Made by a program: the position numbers and the translations under genes
Part shown: one piece after another, positions 19,219 to 30,023 of the stretch
How the letters are laid out: every line of letters starts with the position of its first letter
Numbering within the stretch: the first letter of the stretch is position 1
The notes under the pieces: generated by a model
Seen by the model: the letters and a program-made list of their open reading frames with translations, nothing else
What the model was told of the DNA's origin: nothing
The model's database searches: none
Assembly: GCA_009377695.1 (NCBI GenBank)
Contig: WHTP01000008.1
Location: 1 to 64,000 of the forward strand
DNA from: Hyphomicrobiales bacterium
GTDB taxonomy: Bacteria; Pseudomonadota; Alphaproteobacteria; Rhizobiales; Xanthobacteraceae
Direction: 5' to 3'
Length of the DNA stretch: 64,000 nt

Positions 19219-19977
19219 TCAGTTGCCGGTGTTGAACATCTGCGCGTTGCCGGGCTGGTAGCTGCTGCCGGGGTTTAGGAAGCGGCGGCGCTGCTCGCGT
19301 CCCTGCGCGGCGGCCGCGGCGCGCTCGGCCTCGGTCAGCGCGCTCGCCCGGCCATTGGCCGAAATCAGTGCGACCAGGTCCGAAAGCTGCTGCGACTGGA
19401 GCGCAAGGATTTGGTTGCCGGCCTGCGTGGCTTGCAGTGCGCCGGTCGCACCCTGGCTCTGGCTGACGAGCGTCGACATCTGCGTGCGGTTGGTGTCGAT
19501 GTTGCCGACGACGCCGGCCTGCACGCGCATGGCGTCCTGCAATCCGCCGACCGTGTTCTGCCAGCGTGAGCGCGCATCGGCGACAAGCTGCTGATCGGAA
19601 GCCGACAGCGAGACATTGCCGTATTGCTGCTGAAACGCCTGGTCGATCTGCTGGACGTTGAAGGCGATGTTCTGCGCCTGGCTCAGGAGTTGCTGGGTGC
19701 GCTGAACACTTTGCTGAATCTGCTGGAGCGCGGAATACGGCAGGCTCGCCAGATTGCGGGCCTGATTGATGAGCATCTGTGCCTCGTTCTGAAGCGAGGT
19801 GATCTGGTGGGTGATCTGCTCAAGCGAACGCGCGGCGGTCAGCACGTTTTGCGCGTAGTTTGACGGATCGAACACGATGATGGCGTGGGCCGGCGTCGCC
19901 AGCATCGGCGCCAGCATCGCGGGGGCGGACAGCAACGCGACGGCGAGCCGCGCTGCGCGTGAACGGCGCAGGTTCAT
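19219..19977 (-). CDS. trbJ: P-type conjugative transfer protein TrbJ (VirB5-like)
   Basis: MNLRRSRAARLAVALLSAPAMLAPMLATPAHAIIVFDPSNYAQNVLTAARSLEQITHQITSLQNEAQMLINQARNLASL. Confidence 0.93.
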   Translation of the reverse strand: MNLRRSRAARLAVALLSAPAMLAPMLATPAHAIIVFDPSNYAQNVLTAARSLEQITHQITSLQNEAQMLINQARNLASLPYSALQQIQQSVQRTQQLLSQAQNIAFNVQQIDQAFQQQYGNVSLSASDQQLVADARSRWQNTVGGLQDAMRVQAGVVGNIDTNRTQMSTLVSQSQGATGALQATQAGNQILALQSQQLSDLVALISANGRASALTEAERAAAAAQGREQRRRFLNPGSSYQPGNAQMFNTGN

Positions 19978-22412
19978 GAGGACGTCTCCTTGTTGATGAG
20001 GTTGGGAATGAGATCGACCGCCCAGCTCACATCGCGGGCGTTGAGCCATGCCGGGAGAAAGCCGTCACGGCCGTGTTCGGCGACGATCTGCGCGATCAGC
20101 GTCTGGTCGGATTTGGAGGACGCGGCGCAGAGTGCGAATCCGACTTCGGAGAGGCCCAGCTCGAACAGGCGGTTGCCGCGCCGCGACTGGCAGTAGTAGT
20201 CCCGCTTGGGCGTCGCCCTCGCTAAAATCTCAATCTGCCTGTCGTTCAAACCGAAACGGCGATAGATCGCCGTGATCTGCGGTTCGATCGCGCGCTCGTT
20301 CGGCAACAGCAGGCGCGTCGGGCAGCTCTCGATGATGGCCGGCGCGATGGCCGAATTGTCGATATCGCTGAGCGATTGCGTGGCGAAGATGACCGAAGCG
20401 TTCTTCTTGCGCAGCGTCTTCAGCCACTCGCGCAACTGACTGGCAAAGCCTTCGTCATCGAGGGCAAGCCAGCCTTCATCGATGATGAGCAGCGTCGGCC
20501 GCCCGTCGAGCCGGTCGCCGATGCGATGGAAGAGATAGGCGAGCACTGCCGGCGCGGCGCCGGTCCCGACAAGACCCTCGATCTCAAACGCCTGCACGTC
20601 GGCCGAGCCAAGGTGCTCGGATTCCGCGTCGAGCAGCCGGCCGTAAGGACCGCCGACGCAGAACGGACGCATGGCCTGCTTCAAGTCGTTCGATTGAAGC
20701 AGCACGCTCAGGCCGGTGATGGTGCGTTCCTCGATAGGCGCGGTGCTAAGCGATGTCAGCGCCGTCCAGATATGCTCCTTGGCTTCCGGCGTGATCTGGA
20801 CGCCTTCGCGCATCAGGATCGCCACGATCCAGTCGGCTGCCCAGGCACGCTCATAGGTGTCGTGGATGCGCGCGAGCGGCTGAAGCGAGACGGAAGCATC
20901 CGAGCCTTCCGTCAGCCCGCCGCCAAGATCATGCCAGTCACCCGCCATTGCCAACGCGGTGGCGCGGATGGAGCCGCCGAAATCGAACGCGAAAACTTGG
21001 GCGCGCTCGTAGCGCCGGAACTGGAGCGCCATGAGCGCCAGCAGCACGGACTTGCCTGCGCCGGTCGGACCGACGACGAGCGTGTGGCCGACATCGCCAA
21101 CGTGAAGGGAAAACCGGAACGGGGTTGAGCCTTCGGTCCTACCATAGAGCAGCGCGGGTGCGCCGAAGTGCTCGTCCCGTTCCGGCCCCGCCCACACCGC
21201 CGACAGCGGAATCATGTGAGCGAGATTCAACGTGCTGATGGGCGGCTGGCGGACATTGGCATAGGCATGTCCGGGCAAGCTCCCCAACCATGCGTCGACC
21301 GCGTTGACCGTCTCGACCATGGCCGTGAAATCGCGGCCCTGGATGACCTTCTCAACCAGCCGCAGCTTCTCGTGGGCGAGGCGCGGATCGGCATCCCAGA
21401 CCGTGATGGTGGCCGTGACGTAGGCCATGCCGGCGACATCCGCGCCGAGTTCCTGCAAGGCCATGTCGGCGTCGGCCGCCTTGTTGGCGGCGTCCGTGTC
21501 CACGAGAACGGACGCCTCGTTGGTCATCACCTCTTTCAAGATCGCGGCGATGGACTTGCGCTTGGCGAACCACTGCCGCCTGATCCTTGTCAGCAGCTTC
21601 GTCGCGTCGGTCTTGTCGAGCAGGATCGCGCGCGTCGACCAGCGATAGGGAAAGGCCAGCCGGTTCAAGTCATCGAGCAGACCGGGCGTTGTCGCGGTCG
21701 GGAAACCGACGATGGTCAGGATGCGCAGATGCTGGTCGCCAAGGCGCGGCTCCAGCCCGCCGGTCAACGGCTGATCGGCAAGCAGCGCGTCGAGATAGAT
21801 CGGCGTCTCGGGGACGCGGATACGATGACGTTTCGTCGAAATGCAGGAATGCAGGTAGGTCAGCGTTTCCGCATCATCGAGCCATGTGCATTCCGGCATG
21901 AAGCCGTCGAGTAGCGCCAGCACGCGATCGGTGCGATCGGTGAAGGCGCGCAGCGCTTCATGGGGATCGACGCCGGATCGCTCGCGTCCCTCGTAGAGCC
22001 AGGATTCGGTGCGCGCGGCTTCCTCGGCCGGCGGCAGATAGAGGACGGTCAGATAGTAGCTCGATACGAAATGCGCGCCTTCCTCTTCGAAATCAGCCTT
22101 GCGCTCGGCGTCGACCAGCGCGGAAGCCGGATCGGGAAACGTGCTCTGCGGATAGGTCGCGGCCTCGTGTCTCTGCGCCTCGACAAAGATGCTCCAGCCC
22201 GAGCCGAGGCGGCGGAAGGCGTTGTTGACGCGGCCGGCGACCGCGACCAATTCTGCCGCGACGGCGGAATCCAGATCGGGGCCACGAAAGCGCGCGCTTC
22301 GCTGGAAGCTGCCGTCCTTGTTGAGCACAACGCCTTCGTCAACCAGCGCGACCCAGGGCAGATAGTCGGCGAGGCGAGAAGCGGTGCGGCGATATTCGGC
22401 AAGGTTCATCAT
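19974..22412 (-). CDS. trbE: Conjugal transfer ATPase TrbE (VirB4-like)
   Basis: MMNLAEYRRTASRLADYLPWVALVDEGVVLNKDGSFQRSARFRGPDLDS; Walker A VVGPTGAGKSVLLALM; Walker B LLIIDEGWLALDD. Confidence 0.96.
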   Translation of the reverse strand: MMNLAEYRRTASRLADYLPWVALVDEGVVLNKDGSFQRSARFRGPDLDSAVAAELVAVAGRVNNAFRRLGSGWSIFVEAQRHEAATYPQSTFPDPASALVDAERKADFEEEGAHFVSSYYLTVLYLPPAEEAARTESWLYEGRERSGVDPHEALRAFTDRTDRVLALLDGFMPECTWLDDAETLTYLHSCISTKRHRIRVPETPIYLDALLADQPLTGGLEPRLGDQHLRILTIVGFPTATTPGLLDDLNRLAFPYRWSTRAILLDKTDATKLLTRIRRQWFAKRKSIAAILKEVMTNEASVLVDTDAANKAADADMALQELGADVAGMAYVTATITVWDADPRLAHEKLRLVEKVIQGRDFTAMVETVNAVDAWLGSLPGHAYANVRQPPISTLNLAHMIPLSAVWAGPERDEHFGAPALLYGRTEGSTPFRFSLHVGDVGHTLVVGPTGAGKSVLLALMALQFRRYERAQVFAFDFGGSIRATALAMAGDWHDLGGGLTEGSDASVSLQPLARIHDTYERAWAADWIVAILMREGVQITPEAKEHIWTALTSLSTAPIEERTITGLSVLLQSNDLKQAMRPFCVGGPYGRLLDAESEHLGSADVQAFEIEGLVGTGAAPAVLAYLFHRIGDRLDGRPTLLIIDEGWLALDDEGFASQLREWLKTLRKKNASVIFATQSLSDIDNSAIAPAIIESCPTRLLLPNERAIEPQITAIYRRFGLNDRQIEILARATPKRDYYCQSRRGNRLFELGLSEVGFALCAASSKSDQTLIAQIVAEHGRDGFLPAWLNARDVSWAVDLIPNLINKETSS

Positions 22413-22422
22413 GGCCGCACCC

Positions 22423-22704
22423 TCACACCGCCAGATGGCCGGGGATGCGCAGATGCCGCCTCCCGACTTCCACGAACAGCGGATCGCGCTTCGCCGCCCA
22501 GACCGCCGCGAAATGACCGATGGCCCAGATGGCGAGGCCGACCAGCCAAAGACGCAGGCCGAGGCCGACGGCCCCGGCCAGCGTGCCGTTCATGATCGCG
22601 ATGGAGCGTGGAGCGCCGCCAAGCATGATGTGCTCGGTCAGCGCGCGATGGACCGGAATCGAAAACCCCGGCACGGCGTCGAGTTGTTCGAAGGCGGTCG
22701 CCAT
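22423..22704 (-). CDS. trbD: Conjugal transfer protein TrbD (VirB3-like)
   Basis: MATAFEQLDAVPGFSIPVHRALTEHIMLGGAPRSIAIMNGTLAGAVGLGLRLWLVGLAIW. Confidence 0.88.
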   Translation of the reverse strand: MATAFEQLDAVPGFSIPVHRALTEHIMLGGAPRSIAIMNGTLAGAVGLGLRLWLVGLAIWAIGHFAAVWAAKRDPLFVEVGRRHLRIPGHLAV

Positions 22705-23036
22705 CAGATGAGCGCCCCGCCGCCGAACGAGAAGAACGACAGGAAGAAGCTCGACGCGGCGAACGCGATCGACAGGCCAAACACGATCTGGATCAGCCTG
22801 CGAAAACCTCCGCTGCTGTCGCCGAACGCCAGCGTCAGGCCGGTCACGATGATGATGATGACGGCGATGATCTTGGAGACCGGCCCCTCGATCGACTGGA
22901 GAACCTTTTCGAGTGGTTGTTCCCACGGCATGGACGAGCCGGAGGCGTGGGCGGCCGGTGCGAACATGATGCTGATGGCGAGCGTGGTTGCGGCGGTCGC
23001 CATAGTGCGATAGCCGCGCGAGAGCGTGCGGATCAT
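22704..23036 (-). CDS. trbC: Conjugal transfer protein TrbC (VirB2-like pilin)
   Basis: Signal/TM plus SMPWEQPLEKVLQSIEGPVSKIIAVIIIIVTGLTLAFGDSSGGFRRLIQIVFGLSIAF. Confidence 0.9.
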   Translation of the reverse strand: MIRTLSRGYRTMATAATTLAISIMFAPAAHASGSSMPWEQPLEKVLQSIEGPVSKIIAVIIIIVTGLTLAFGDSSGGFRRLIQIVFGLSIAFAASSFFLSFFSFGGGALI

Positions 23037-24013
23037 GACGGTTCTCCTGTGTTCAGTGTGGCTGGGGTGATGCGGTAGTCGCCGTCCGCGCCGAGCCCTT
23101 CGACGCGGGCGAGTTCGGCGAGTCGGCGCGCGGAGCCGCGGCCCGACAGCACGGCGACGAGATCGATGGTCTCCGCGATCAGGGCGCGCGGGACGGTGAC
23201 GACGGCCTCTTGAATGAGCTGTTCGAGACGGCGCAGCGCACCGATGGCGCTGCCGGCGTGAATGGTGCCGATACCGCCGGGATGTCCGGTCCCCCAGGCT
23301 TTGAGCAAGTCGAGGGCTTCGGAGCCTCGCACCTCGCCGATGGGAACGCGATCAGGGCGAAGGCGCAGCGAAGACCGGACAAGATCGGAGAGCGTCGCCA
23401 CGCCATCCTTGGTCCGCATGGAGACGAGGTTTTCCGCGAGGCATTGCAGCTCGCGGGTGTCCTCGATGATGACGACGCGATCGGCGCCTTTCGCCACTTC
23501 GGCCAGAAGCGCATTGGTGAGCGTGGTTTTGCCTGTGCTGGTGCCGCCCGCGACGAGGATGTTGGCGCGGGATGCGACGGCCGCGCGCAGCGTCGCGGCC
23601 TGGTCGGCGGTCATGGTCCCAGCGGTCACGTAGTCGTCGAGCGTGAACACCGCGACGGCGGGCTTGCGGATCGCGAAAGCGGGCGCAGCGACGATGGGTG
23701 GCAGGAGACCTTCGAAGCGCTCGCCGGTCTCAGGCAGTTCGGCCGAGACGCGCGGCGAACGCGCATGTACCTCCGCGCCGACATGATGCGCGACGAGCCG
23801 TACGATGCGCTCGCCGTCGGCGGGCGACATGATCTCGCCCGTATCGGCCAGACCTTCGGACAGCCGGTCCACCCAAATCCGGCCATCGGGATTCAGCATC
23901 ACCTCGACGACAACGGGGTCTTCGAGAAAGCGCGCGATGGCGGGGCCGAGCGCGGTGCGCAGCATGCGCGCGCCGCGTGCGATCGCTTCCGGTTTGTGGT
24001 GAGTGACAGTCAT
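23033..24013 (-). CDS. trbB: P-type conjugative transfer ATPase TrbB (VirB11-like)
   Basis: [16 protein letters not shown]; Walker [46 protein letters not shown]. Confidence 0.96.
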   Translation of the reverse strand: MTVTHHKPEAIARGARMLRTALGPAIARFLEDPVVVEVMLNPDGRIWVDRLSEGLADTGEIMSPADGERIVRLVAHHVGAEVHARSPRVSAELPETGERFEGLLPPIVAAPAFAIRKPAVAVFTLDDYVTAGTMTADQAATLRAAVASRANILVAGGTSTGKTTLTNALLAEVAKGADRVVIIEDTRELQCLAENLVSMRTKDGVATLSDLVRSSLRLRPDRVPIGEVRGSEALDLLKAWGTGHPGGIGTIHAGSAIGALRRLEQLIQEAVVTVPRALIAETIDLVAVLSGRGSARRLAELARVEGLGADGDYRITPATLNTGEPS

Positions 24014-24201
24014 CCCGGCCCCGTTGCTTCACGGGGCGCGACAGACGGTCCCCGGATGGGGATGACTAAAAGAGCCGGAAGTCGGGTCGGTTCAACAAGT
24101 ATCTAGGCGCGCGCGGCCATCGGCGGTCATCGGCGGCAAATAGGACGGGTCGTGCCAAGGGCGGCCGGGCAACAGCCGCAGGATCGGCAGCGATTGCCGT
24201 T

Positions 24202-24609
24202 TTAGCGATTCGCCGTCTTGCGCGGCCGGCCGCCCTTCGCCCCGTTCGCGCGGGCGGCGGCGGCCTTGGCAACCGAGGTCGTCTGGCCGGCACGGCGGGC
24301 CATCCAGGCTTTGGTGCCGAAGATACCGGCCATCAAGCCCGGCAGGGAAAGGTCAACGTTCAGTTCCTCCCAATGCAGCCCGTAGCCCCGACCGAGGATT
24401 TCGACGGCGGCGAGCTGGTCGTCGGACGCGGCCTCAAGCCCCTGCGCCAGACGCGGAGGAAAGGCGAAGGTGCAACCATTCTCCAGATCGACGATCACCC
24501 GGCCGGAGGCGCGGTCGTAGCGCGCCGCGGCGGCGCGCGGCTCGCTCGCATGCGCGGCGCGGCCCCGCTCTAGCGCGGCGTCGATTGCGGCATCGGTCAG
24601 GTCAGCCAT
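24202..24609 (-). CDS. DUF2442 domain-containing protein
   Basis: DRASGRVIVDLENGCTFAFPPRLAQGLEAASDDQLAAVEILGRGYGLHWEELNVDLSLPGLMAGIFG. Confidence 0.78.
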   Translation of the reverse strand: MADLTDAAIDAALERGRAAHASEPRAAAARYDRASGRVIVDLENGCTFAFPPRLAQGLEAASDDQLAAVEILGRGYGLHWEELNVDLSLPGLMAGIFGTKAWMARRAGQTTSVAKAAAARANGAKGGRPRKTANR

Positions 24610-24841
24610 GTATCTCTCTCCATCGCGCCAGAAACGCAGCCTGGTGCTCGATCACGACAGCCATCGCGCGACGCACCTCGTTCCGCTTCATGTCCTTGGC
24701 CCAGACCAGTTCCGGCCTGCCATCGGGGCTGGTCAGGTTGATCTTGGCGGGACCATCGCCGAACACATGCACATGGGCAGGCTCATGGTCGTCGGTGTAG
24801 ATGACGATGCGCAGCCCATGCGCGCGGTGGATCGTGACCAT
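24602..24841 (-). CDS. DUF4160 domain-containing protein
   Basis: MVTIHRAHGLRIVIYTDDHEPAHVHVFGDGPAKINL; overlaps the DUF2442 gene by 8 bp. Confidence 0.82.
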   Translation of the reverse strand: MVTIHRAHGLRIVIYTDDHEPAHVHVFGDGPAKINLTSPDGRPELVWAKDMKRNEVRRAMAVVIEHQAAFLARWREIHG

Positions 24842-24853
24842 AAAATAGATAAC

Positions 24854-25330
24854 CTATCGCGATGGGTTTTGCAAGGAATCGTCGGCAGCCATTTCGCCGG
24901 TCGGGGCATCGTGCATGGACTGCGCCGGCATGTCGCGCGACAGTTCTTTCAGGAACCTGTCTCCTGTCGCCAACCGCCGGCCGAGTGACTGCATGAAACC
25001 ATCGAACCGCTCCGCGCCCTTCGCACGGGCGGAGGCTTGCGCACTCTCCGGCAGTGGCGGCGTGGAGGCGAGCCAAATGCGGATGAACAGCGAGACGGTC
25101 TCGCCCAGGATGGCGAGATCTTCGTCGAGCGTGTCGATCTGGCGGCCAAGCTTGTCCATACGACGCGACAAAGCCGCCTCCAGCTTCTCGGCCGAGTCCC
25201 CGGACAGGAAGGACGCAACAGCGGCCTCGATGATGGCGGATTTCGACACCTGCCGGCGCAACGACAGCGCTTCAACCTGCGCCAGCAAGTCCGGGTCGAA
25301 ATAAACATTCATGCGGGTTCGTGTCGTCAT
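24854..25330 (-). CDS. CopG/ribbon-helix-helix family regulator of conjugation locus
   Basis: MTTRTRMNVYFDPDLLAQVEALSLRRQVSKSAIIEAAVASFLSG; next to traG. Confidence 0.8.
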   Translation of the reverse strand: MTTRTRMNVYFDPDLLAQVEALSLRRQVSKSAIIEAAVASFLSGDSAEKLEAALSRRMDKLGRQIDTLDEDLAILGETVSLFIRIWLASTPPLPESAQASARAKGAERFDGFMQSLGRRLATGDRFLKELSRDMPAQSMHDAPTGEMAADDSLQNPSR

Positions 25331-25339
25331 GAGCGGGCC

Positions 25340-27349
25340 TCAAAGCTCGATGCCATCGGCCGGGTCCAACGACGCCTGCCGCGCGACCACGCGCATGCGT
25401 TGGCGCATGGCCCGCGCCTTGGCGGCGTCGACATCGGGCTCGTCGTCCAACAGGTCGAATTCCTGCTCGGGCGGGCGCGGCGGCGCGACGATGTCCTCAT
25501 GCTCGGGCAATTCCGGCTCGCGGCGAATGCCGGCATTGGCGGGATCGCCCTCTGTCCCGCCGGCGGGCGTCGCGTGGGTCTTTCCCGACGCCGCCACCAC
25601 GCGGTTGGACCAGTCGTCGGATGACGGTTGCGGCGCTGCGGTGTTAGCCGCGGCCAGCTCGGGCGGCGGCAGGATGCGTTCCTGAAAGCGCTTGTCCTCG
25701 TAATAGCGGACCTTGGCGGCGCGGATCGGCGGCGTGCCCGCCACCATGACGATCTCGTCGGTGGGCGGAAGCTGCATGATCTCGCCGGGCGTCAGCAACG
25801 GCCGCGCGGTTTCCTGCCGCGACACCATGAGATGGCCGAGCCAGGGCGCAAGCCTATGACCGGCATAGTTGGTGGAATCGCGCATCTCGGTCGCCGTGCC
25901 GAGCGCATCGCTGACTCTTTTGGCCGTGCGCTCATCGTTCGTCGCGAAGGCGACGCGGACATGGCAATTGTCGAGAATGGCGTTGTTCTGCCCATAGGCG
26001 CGCTCGATCTGATTGAGGCTCTGCGCGATCAAAAAGCTTTTGAGCCCGTAGCCGGCCATGAAGGCGAGCGCCGATTCAAAGAAGTCCAGACGGCCAAGCG
26101 CAGGAAACTCGTCGAGCATCAGCAACAGGCGATGGCGCTTGCCGGAGGTCTTCAGTTCTTCAGTCAGCCGTCGGCCGATCTGGTTGAGGATCAGGCGAAT
26201 GAGCGGCTTGGTGCGGTTGATGTCGGACGGCGGCACGACGAGGTAGAGGCTGACCGGCTGGCGGCTTCCAACCAGATCGGCAATGCGCCAGTCGCAGCGC
26301 GCCGTGACGCGCGCGACGACCGGATCGCGGTAGAGGCCGAGGAACGACATGGCGGTGCTCAGGACGCCCGACCGCTCATTATCGCTCTTGTTGAGCAGCT
26401 CGCGCGCGGACGAGGCGATGACGGGATGAACGCCGGCGTCGCCAAGATGCGGCGTGTCCATCATCGCGCGCAACGTCGCTTCCACCGGGCGGCGCGGATC
26501 GGACAGGAAATTGGCGACGCCCGCCAGCGTCTTGTCAGGCTCCGCGTAGAGAACGTGCAGGATCGCGCCGACCAGCAGCGAATGGCTGGTCTTTTCCCAA
26601 TGGTTGCGCTTGTCCAGGCTGCCTTCAGGATCGACGAGAATGTCTGCGATATTCTGCACGTCGCGGACTTCCCATTCACCCTGCCGCACCTCCAACAGCG
26701 GGTTGTAGGCCGACGACTTGGCGTTGGTCGGATCGAACAGCAGGATGCGGCCGTGCTTCGCCCGGAAGCCCGCCGTCAGCGTCCAGTTCTCTCCCTTGAT
26801 GTCGTGAACAATGCAGCTTCCCGGCCAGGTCAGCAGCGTCGGTACCACGAGGCCGACGCCCTTGCCACTTCGGGTCGGCGCGAAGCACAACACATGCTCC
26901 GGTCCGTCATGACGCAGGTAGTCTTGGGTATGTCGGCCAAGCACGACGCCATCGGGACCGAGCAGGCCGGCGGCGCGGATTTCCTTGTCTTCGGCCCATC
27001 GTGCGGAGCCGTAGGTGGCGACGTTGCGCGCCTCGCGTGCGCGCATGATCGACATCAGGATAGCGACGGCGATGGCGATGACGCCGCCCGATGCGGCGAT
27101 GATGCCGCCTTCAACGAAGATCGTCGGCGCGTAGGCGTCGAAGGAGAACCACCACCAGAAGAAGACCGGCGGGTAGTAGATCGGCCAGCCGGCCAGCTCG
27201 AACCATGGATTGCCGAGCTGCGCCTGAAAGCCGAGCCGCCAGGCGGTCCATTGCGTCGCCGCCCATGTCGTCACCAGAACGATGATGAAGACGACGGCGA
27301 TCTGACCCCAAAGGATTCGGCCTCCACGCATATTGGCTCCAATCGGCAA
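25340..27349 (-). CDS. traG: Type IV coupling protein TraG/VirD4
   Basis: LRHDGPEHVLCFAPTRSGKGVGLVVPTLLTWPGSCIVHDIKGENW..LLLMLDEFPALGRLDFFESALAFMAGYGLKSFLIAQSLNQI. Confidence 0.96.
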   Translation of the reverse strand: MPIGANMRGGRILWGQIAVVFIIVLVTTWAATQWTAWRLGFQAQLGNPWFELAGWPIYYPPVFFWWWFSFDAYAPTIFVEGGIIAASGGVIAIAVAILMSIMRAREARNVATYGSARWAEDKEIRAAGLLGPDGVVLGRHTQDYLRHDGPEHVLCFAPTRSGKGVGLVVPTLLTWPGSCIVHDIKGENWTLTAGFRAKHGRILLFDPTNAKSSAYNPLLEVRQGEWEVRDVQNIADILVDPEGSLDKRNHWEKTSHSLLVGAILHVLYAEPDKTLAGVANFLSDPRRPVEATLRAMMDTPHLGDAGVHPVIASSARELLNKSDNERSGVLSTAMSFLGLYRDPVVARVTARCDWRIADLVGSRQPVSLYLVVPPSDINRTKPLIRLILNQIGRRLTEELKTSGKRHRLLLMLDEFPALGRLDFFESALAFMAGYGLKSFLIAQSLNQIERAYGQNNAILDNCHVRVAFATNDERTAKRVSDALGTATEMRDSTNYAGHRLAPWLGHLMVSRQETARPLLTPGEIMQLPPTDEIVMVAGTPPIRAAKVRYYEDKRFQERILPPPELAAANTAAPQPSSDDWSNRVVAASGKTHATPAGGTEGDPANAGIRREPELPEHEDIVAPPRPPEQEFDLLDDEPDVDAAKARAMRQRMRVVARQASLDPADGIEL

Positions 27350-27514
27350 AAGGGATGGAGCCGATCAGAGAATAGGCGTTTGCGCGACAGGCAACAGGAA
27401 AGATGAAGCGGGAGGGCTGCCGGATACTGTGGCGTATAAATAGGACGGGTTGCGCCAGCGGCATGTCCGGCTGTGGAGTCTCCTCAGCAAAGGCCGCGAC
27501 GAAGCGCGGGAGAC

Positions 27515-28405
27515 TCAGTCCGCCCGGACCGACCGGCTCATTTCGCCGGCGAGATCGAGCAAGTTCCTTAGCGCGGCGTTGCGGTTGTATGGCGACCAGA
27601 CGGCCGAGAAGGCGACCGGCTCCGGCTCGTCCGCGAACGGTAAGAAGACCACGCCGGAGGTCGGTAGCAGCGACGTGGCCGCCCCGACGATGGTGATGCC
27701 GAATCCCTGTCCGACCATGGAAAGCAAGGTGCCGCGCTCGACATCGAAGCGTTGGATTGAGGACACGGGCCAGCGCCCAGCGAGGCGCAGCACGATATGG
27801 TCATGAACCTGTGGCCCCGTGCCGCCATAGCGGACAAGGAACGTCTCTCCCGCCAGATCGGCCCAAGTAACTGTAGAGCGCCCGGTGAGCGGATGCCGAT
27901 CTGGCAGCGCGGCCAAGAGTGGTTCGGTCCATATCCGCCGGGAATGGCAGTCGGGAGGCTCGGGCGCTCCCGCCGCGAACGCAACGTCGATGCGCTCGGT
28001 GCGTATTTGTGTGAGCGCGTCGCGGGCAGTGCCTTCCGTGATCTCCACCTCAATGCACGGATAGTCTTTCCGGTATTGTCCGATCAGCTCCGCGAGGAAA
28101 CTGCGAGGGATCAAGGCATGGACACCAATGCGCAGACGGCCGCATTCCCCTGATGCCGCCATGCCGGCTGTCTTTACGGCGTAGTCGAGCTGGTCGATGC
28201 CGACCGCCACCCGCTCCACGAAGTACCTACCGGCTTCCGTCAGCCGAACGCCCCGTGCGTGGCGCTCGAACAGGAGGATGCCAAGGTCTTCCTCCAGCGT
28301 CTTTACACGGGCACTAACACTGGACTGACTGACGCCTAACGCATTCGCTGCGTGGCGGAAGTTCAGATATTCAGCGACGGCGAGCGTCTGAATGAGTGAC
28401 GCCAT
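27515..28405 (-). CDS. LysR family transcriptional regulator (position resembles 'traR' of Tn4371-like ICEs)
   Basis: MASLIQTLAVAEYLNFRHAANALGVSQSSVSARVKTLEEDLGILLFERHARGVRLTEAG. Confidence 0.88.
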   Translation of the reverse strand: MASLIQTLAVAEYLNFRHAANALGVSQSSVSARVKTLEEDLGILLFERHARGVRLTEAGRYFVERVAVGIDQLDYAVKTAGMAASGECGRLRIGVHALIPRSFLAELIGQYRKDYPCIEVEITEGTARDALTQIRTERIDVAFAAGAPEPPDCHSRRIWTEPLLAALPDRHPLTGRSTVTWADLAGETFLVRYGGTGPQVHDHIVLRLAGRWPVSSIQRFDVERGTLLSMVGQGFGITIVGAATSLLPTSGVVFLPFADEPEPVAFSAVWSPYNRNAALRNLLDLAGEMSRSVRAD

Positions 28406-28524
28406 CGGAATGCGACCGCGCAACAGTGGTGGCGCAGGTAGTGACCGAAGCTCCTTTCGCAGTTTCCGACGACGCATTTCTTCACCAGCTAGGACGCCGT
28501 AAGCGAGCGGACGGCGCCACCCCT

Positions 28525-29979
28525 TTAACGGGAAGACGGCAGGCCGAGAGCCTTAGCGACGCCTGCGCCGTAAGCTGGATCGGCGGCGGTGCAGTTTTCT
28601 ACATGCCGCTGTTTCACCTCCAGGCGAGCATCACCCATGGCCCGCGCCGTGTTTTCAAACAGTAACTGCTGCTGTTCGGGGTTCATCTTACGGAAGAGAT
28701 TTCCCGGCTGCTCAAAATGATCCTCGTCCTCGCGATGATCCCAATGTGCGGCGACACCTTCCAGTTCGAGCGGCGGCTCGGTCAGCGAGGGATCATGGTC
28801 GATCCACGCCCCCTTGCGATTGGGCCAGTAACTCGGCGTCGCGCCAAGATTGTCGTCGGTGCGCATCGCACCATCCCGATGATAGCTATGGACAGGACAG
28901 CGCGGTGCATTGACCGGAATGTGGTTGAAATTAACGCCCAATCGGTAGCGTTGGGTGTCTCCGTAGGAGAAGAGCCGCGCCTGCAACATTCTGTCGGGCG
29001 AGAAGCCGATGCCTGGCACGATGTTCGCCGGCGAGAAAGCCGCTTGCTCCACTTCGGCGAAGTAATTGTCGGGATAGCGGTTGAGTTCAAACGCGCCAAC
29101 CTCGATCAGCGGATAATCTGCCTTCGGCCACACCTTGGTGAGATCAAAAGGATTGAGCCGGTGGGCTTTGGCGTGCGCGTCTGTCATCACCTGAATGAAA
29201 AGCGTCCAACGCGGGAAATCACCACGCTCGATCGCATCGAGCAGATCGCGACCATGAGTTTCCCGATCGTTCGCGACCAGGGCGGCCGCCTCTTGATCGG
29301 TCAAATTCTCGATGCCCTGCTGGGTGCGGTAATGGAACTTGACCCAAACTCGCTCACTGGCCGCATTTACCATCGAGAATGTATGGCTGCCAAAGCCGTG
29401 CATGTGCCGGAAACTCTTCGGAATCCCGCGATCCGACATGACGATCGTAACTTGGTGAAGCGCTTCCGGGAGAAGCGACCAGAAATCCCAATTATTGTCC
29501 GCGGAGCGCAAACCCGTGCGGGGGTCGCGCTTGACGGCGTGATTGAGATCGGGGAAGCGTAACGGATCGCGGAAGAAGAACACCGGCGTATTATTGCCGA
29601 CGAGATCCCAATTGCCTTCTTTCGTGTAGAACTTGAGAGCGAAGCCCCTGATGTCGCGCTCCGCGTCGGCAGCTCCACGCTCGCCGGCGACGGTTGAAAA
29701 GCGCACAAACATCGGAGTGGTTTTTCCAATCTCGGCGAAAATCTTGGCCTTGGTATATCGCGTGATGTCGTGGGTCACAGTGAAGGTGCCATAGGCACCC
29801 CAACCTTTGGCGTGCATCCGCCTCTCGGGGATTACCTCCCGGTCGAAGTGGGCAAACTTCTCGATCAGCCATATGTCCTGGAGAAGCGCAGGGCCTCGCC
29901 GGCCAGCGGTCAATGTGTTGAGGTTATCGGCCACGGGAGCACCCGTAGCGTGTGTCATCGGTGGAATCGGGTTCTTCAT
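28525..29979 (-). CDS. katA: Monofunctional heme catalase (clade 3-like KatA)
   Basis: [128 protein letters not shown] (Tyr ligand). An upstream in-frame start at 30027 overlaps the hemA stop. Confidence 0.96.
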   Translation of the reverse strand: MKNPIPPMTHATGAPVADNLNTLTAGRRGPALLQDIWLIEKFAHFDREVIPERRMHAKGWGAYGTFTVTHDITRYTKAKIFAEIGKTTPMFVRFSTVAGERGAADAERDIRGFALKFYTKEGNWDLVGNNTPVFFFRDPLRFPDLNHAVKRDPRTGLRSADNNWDFWSLLPEALHQVTIVMSDRGIPKSFRHMHGFGSHTFSMVNAASERVWVKFHYRTQQGIENLTDQEAAALVANDRETHGRDLLDAIERGDFPRWTLFIQVMTDAHAKAHRLNPFDLTKVWPKADYPLIEVGAFELNRYPDNYFAEVEQAAFSPANIVPGIGFSPDRMLQARLFSYGDTQRYRLGVNFNHIPVNAPRCPVHSYHRDGAMRTDDNLGATPSYWPNRKGAWIDHDPSLTEPPLELEGVAAHWDHREDEDHFEQPGNLFRKMNPEQQQLLFENTARAMGDARLEVKQRHVENCTAADPAYGAGVAKALGLPSSR

Positions 29980-30023
29980 GGCAGTGTTTCCTTCTGTTTG
30001 ATGCTTTCTGGGTTCGTCGGATT

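Noticed and set aside
25628-27406. 592-aa plus-strand ORF antisense to traG
   Set aside because: Antisense of a clear VirD4/TraG coding sequence.
27515-28405. LysR regulator as an OxyR dedicated to katA
   Set aside because: Recognizable LysR, but it is downstream of katA on the same strand and next to traG, the usual place of the LysR-type 'traR' in Tn4371-like ICEs; no OxyR-type Cys pair noticed.
28717-29562. 281-aa plus-strand ORF inside katA
   Set aside because: Antisense of a highly conserved catalase.
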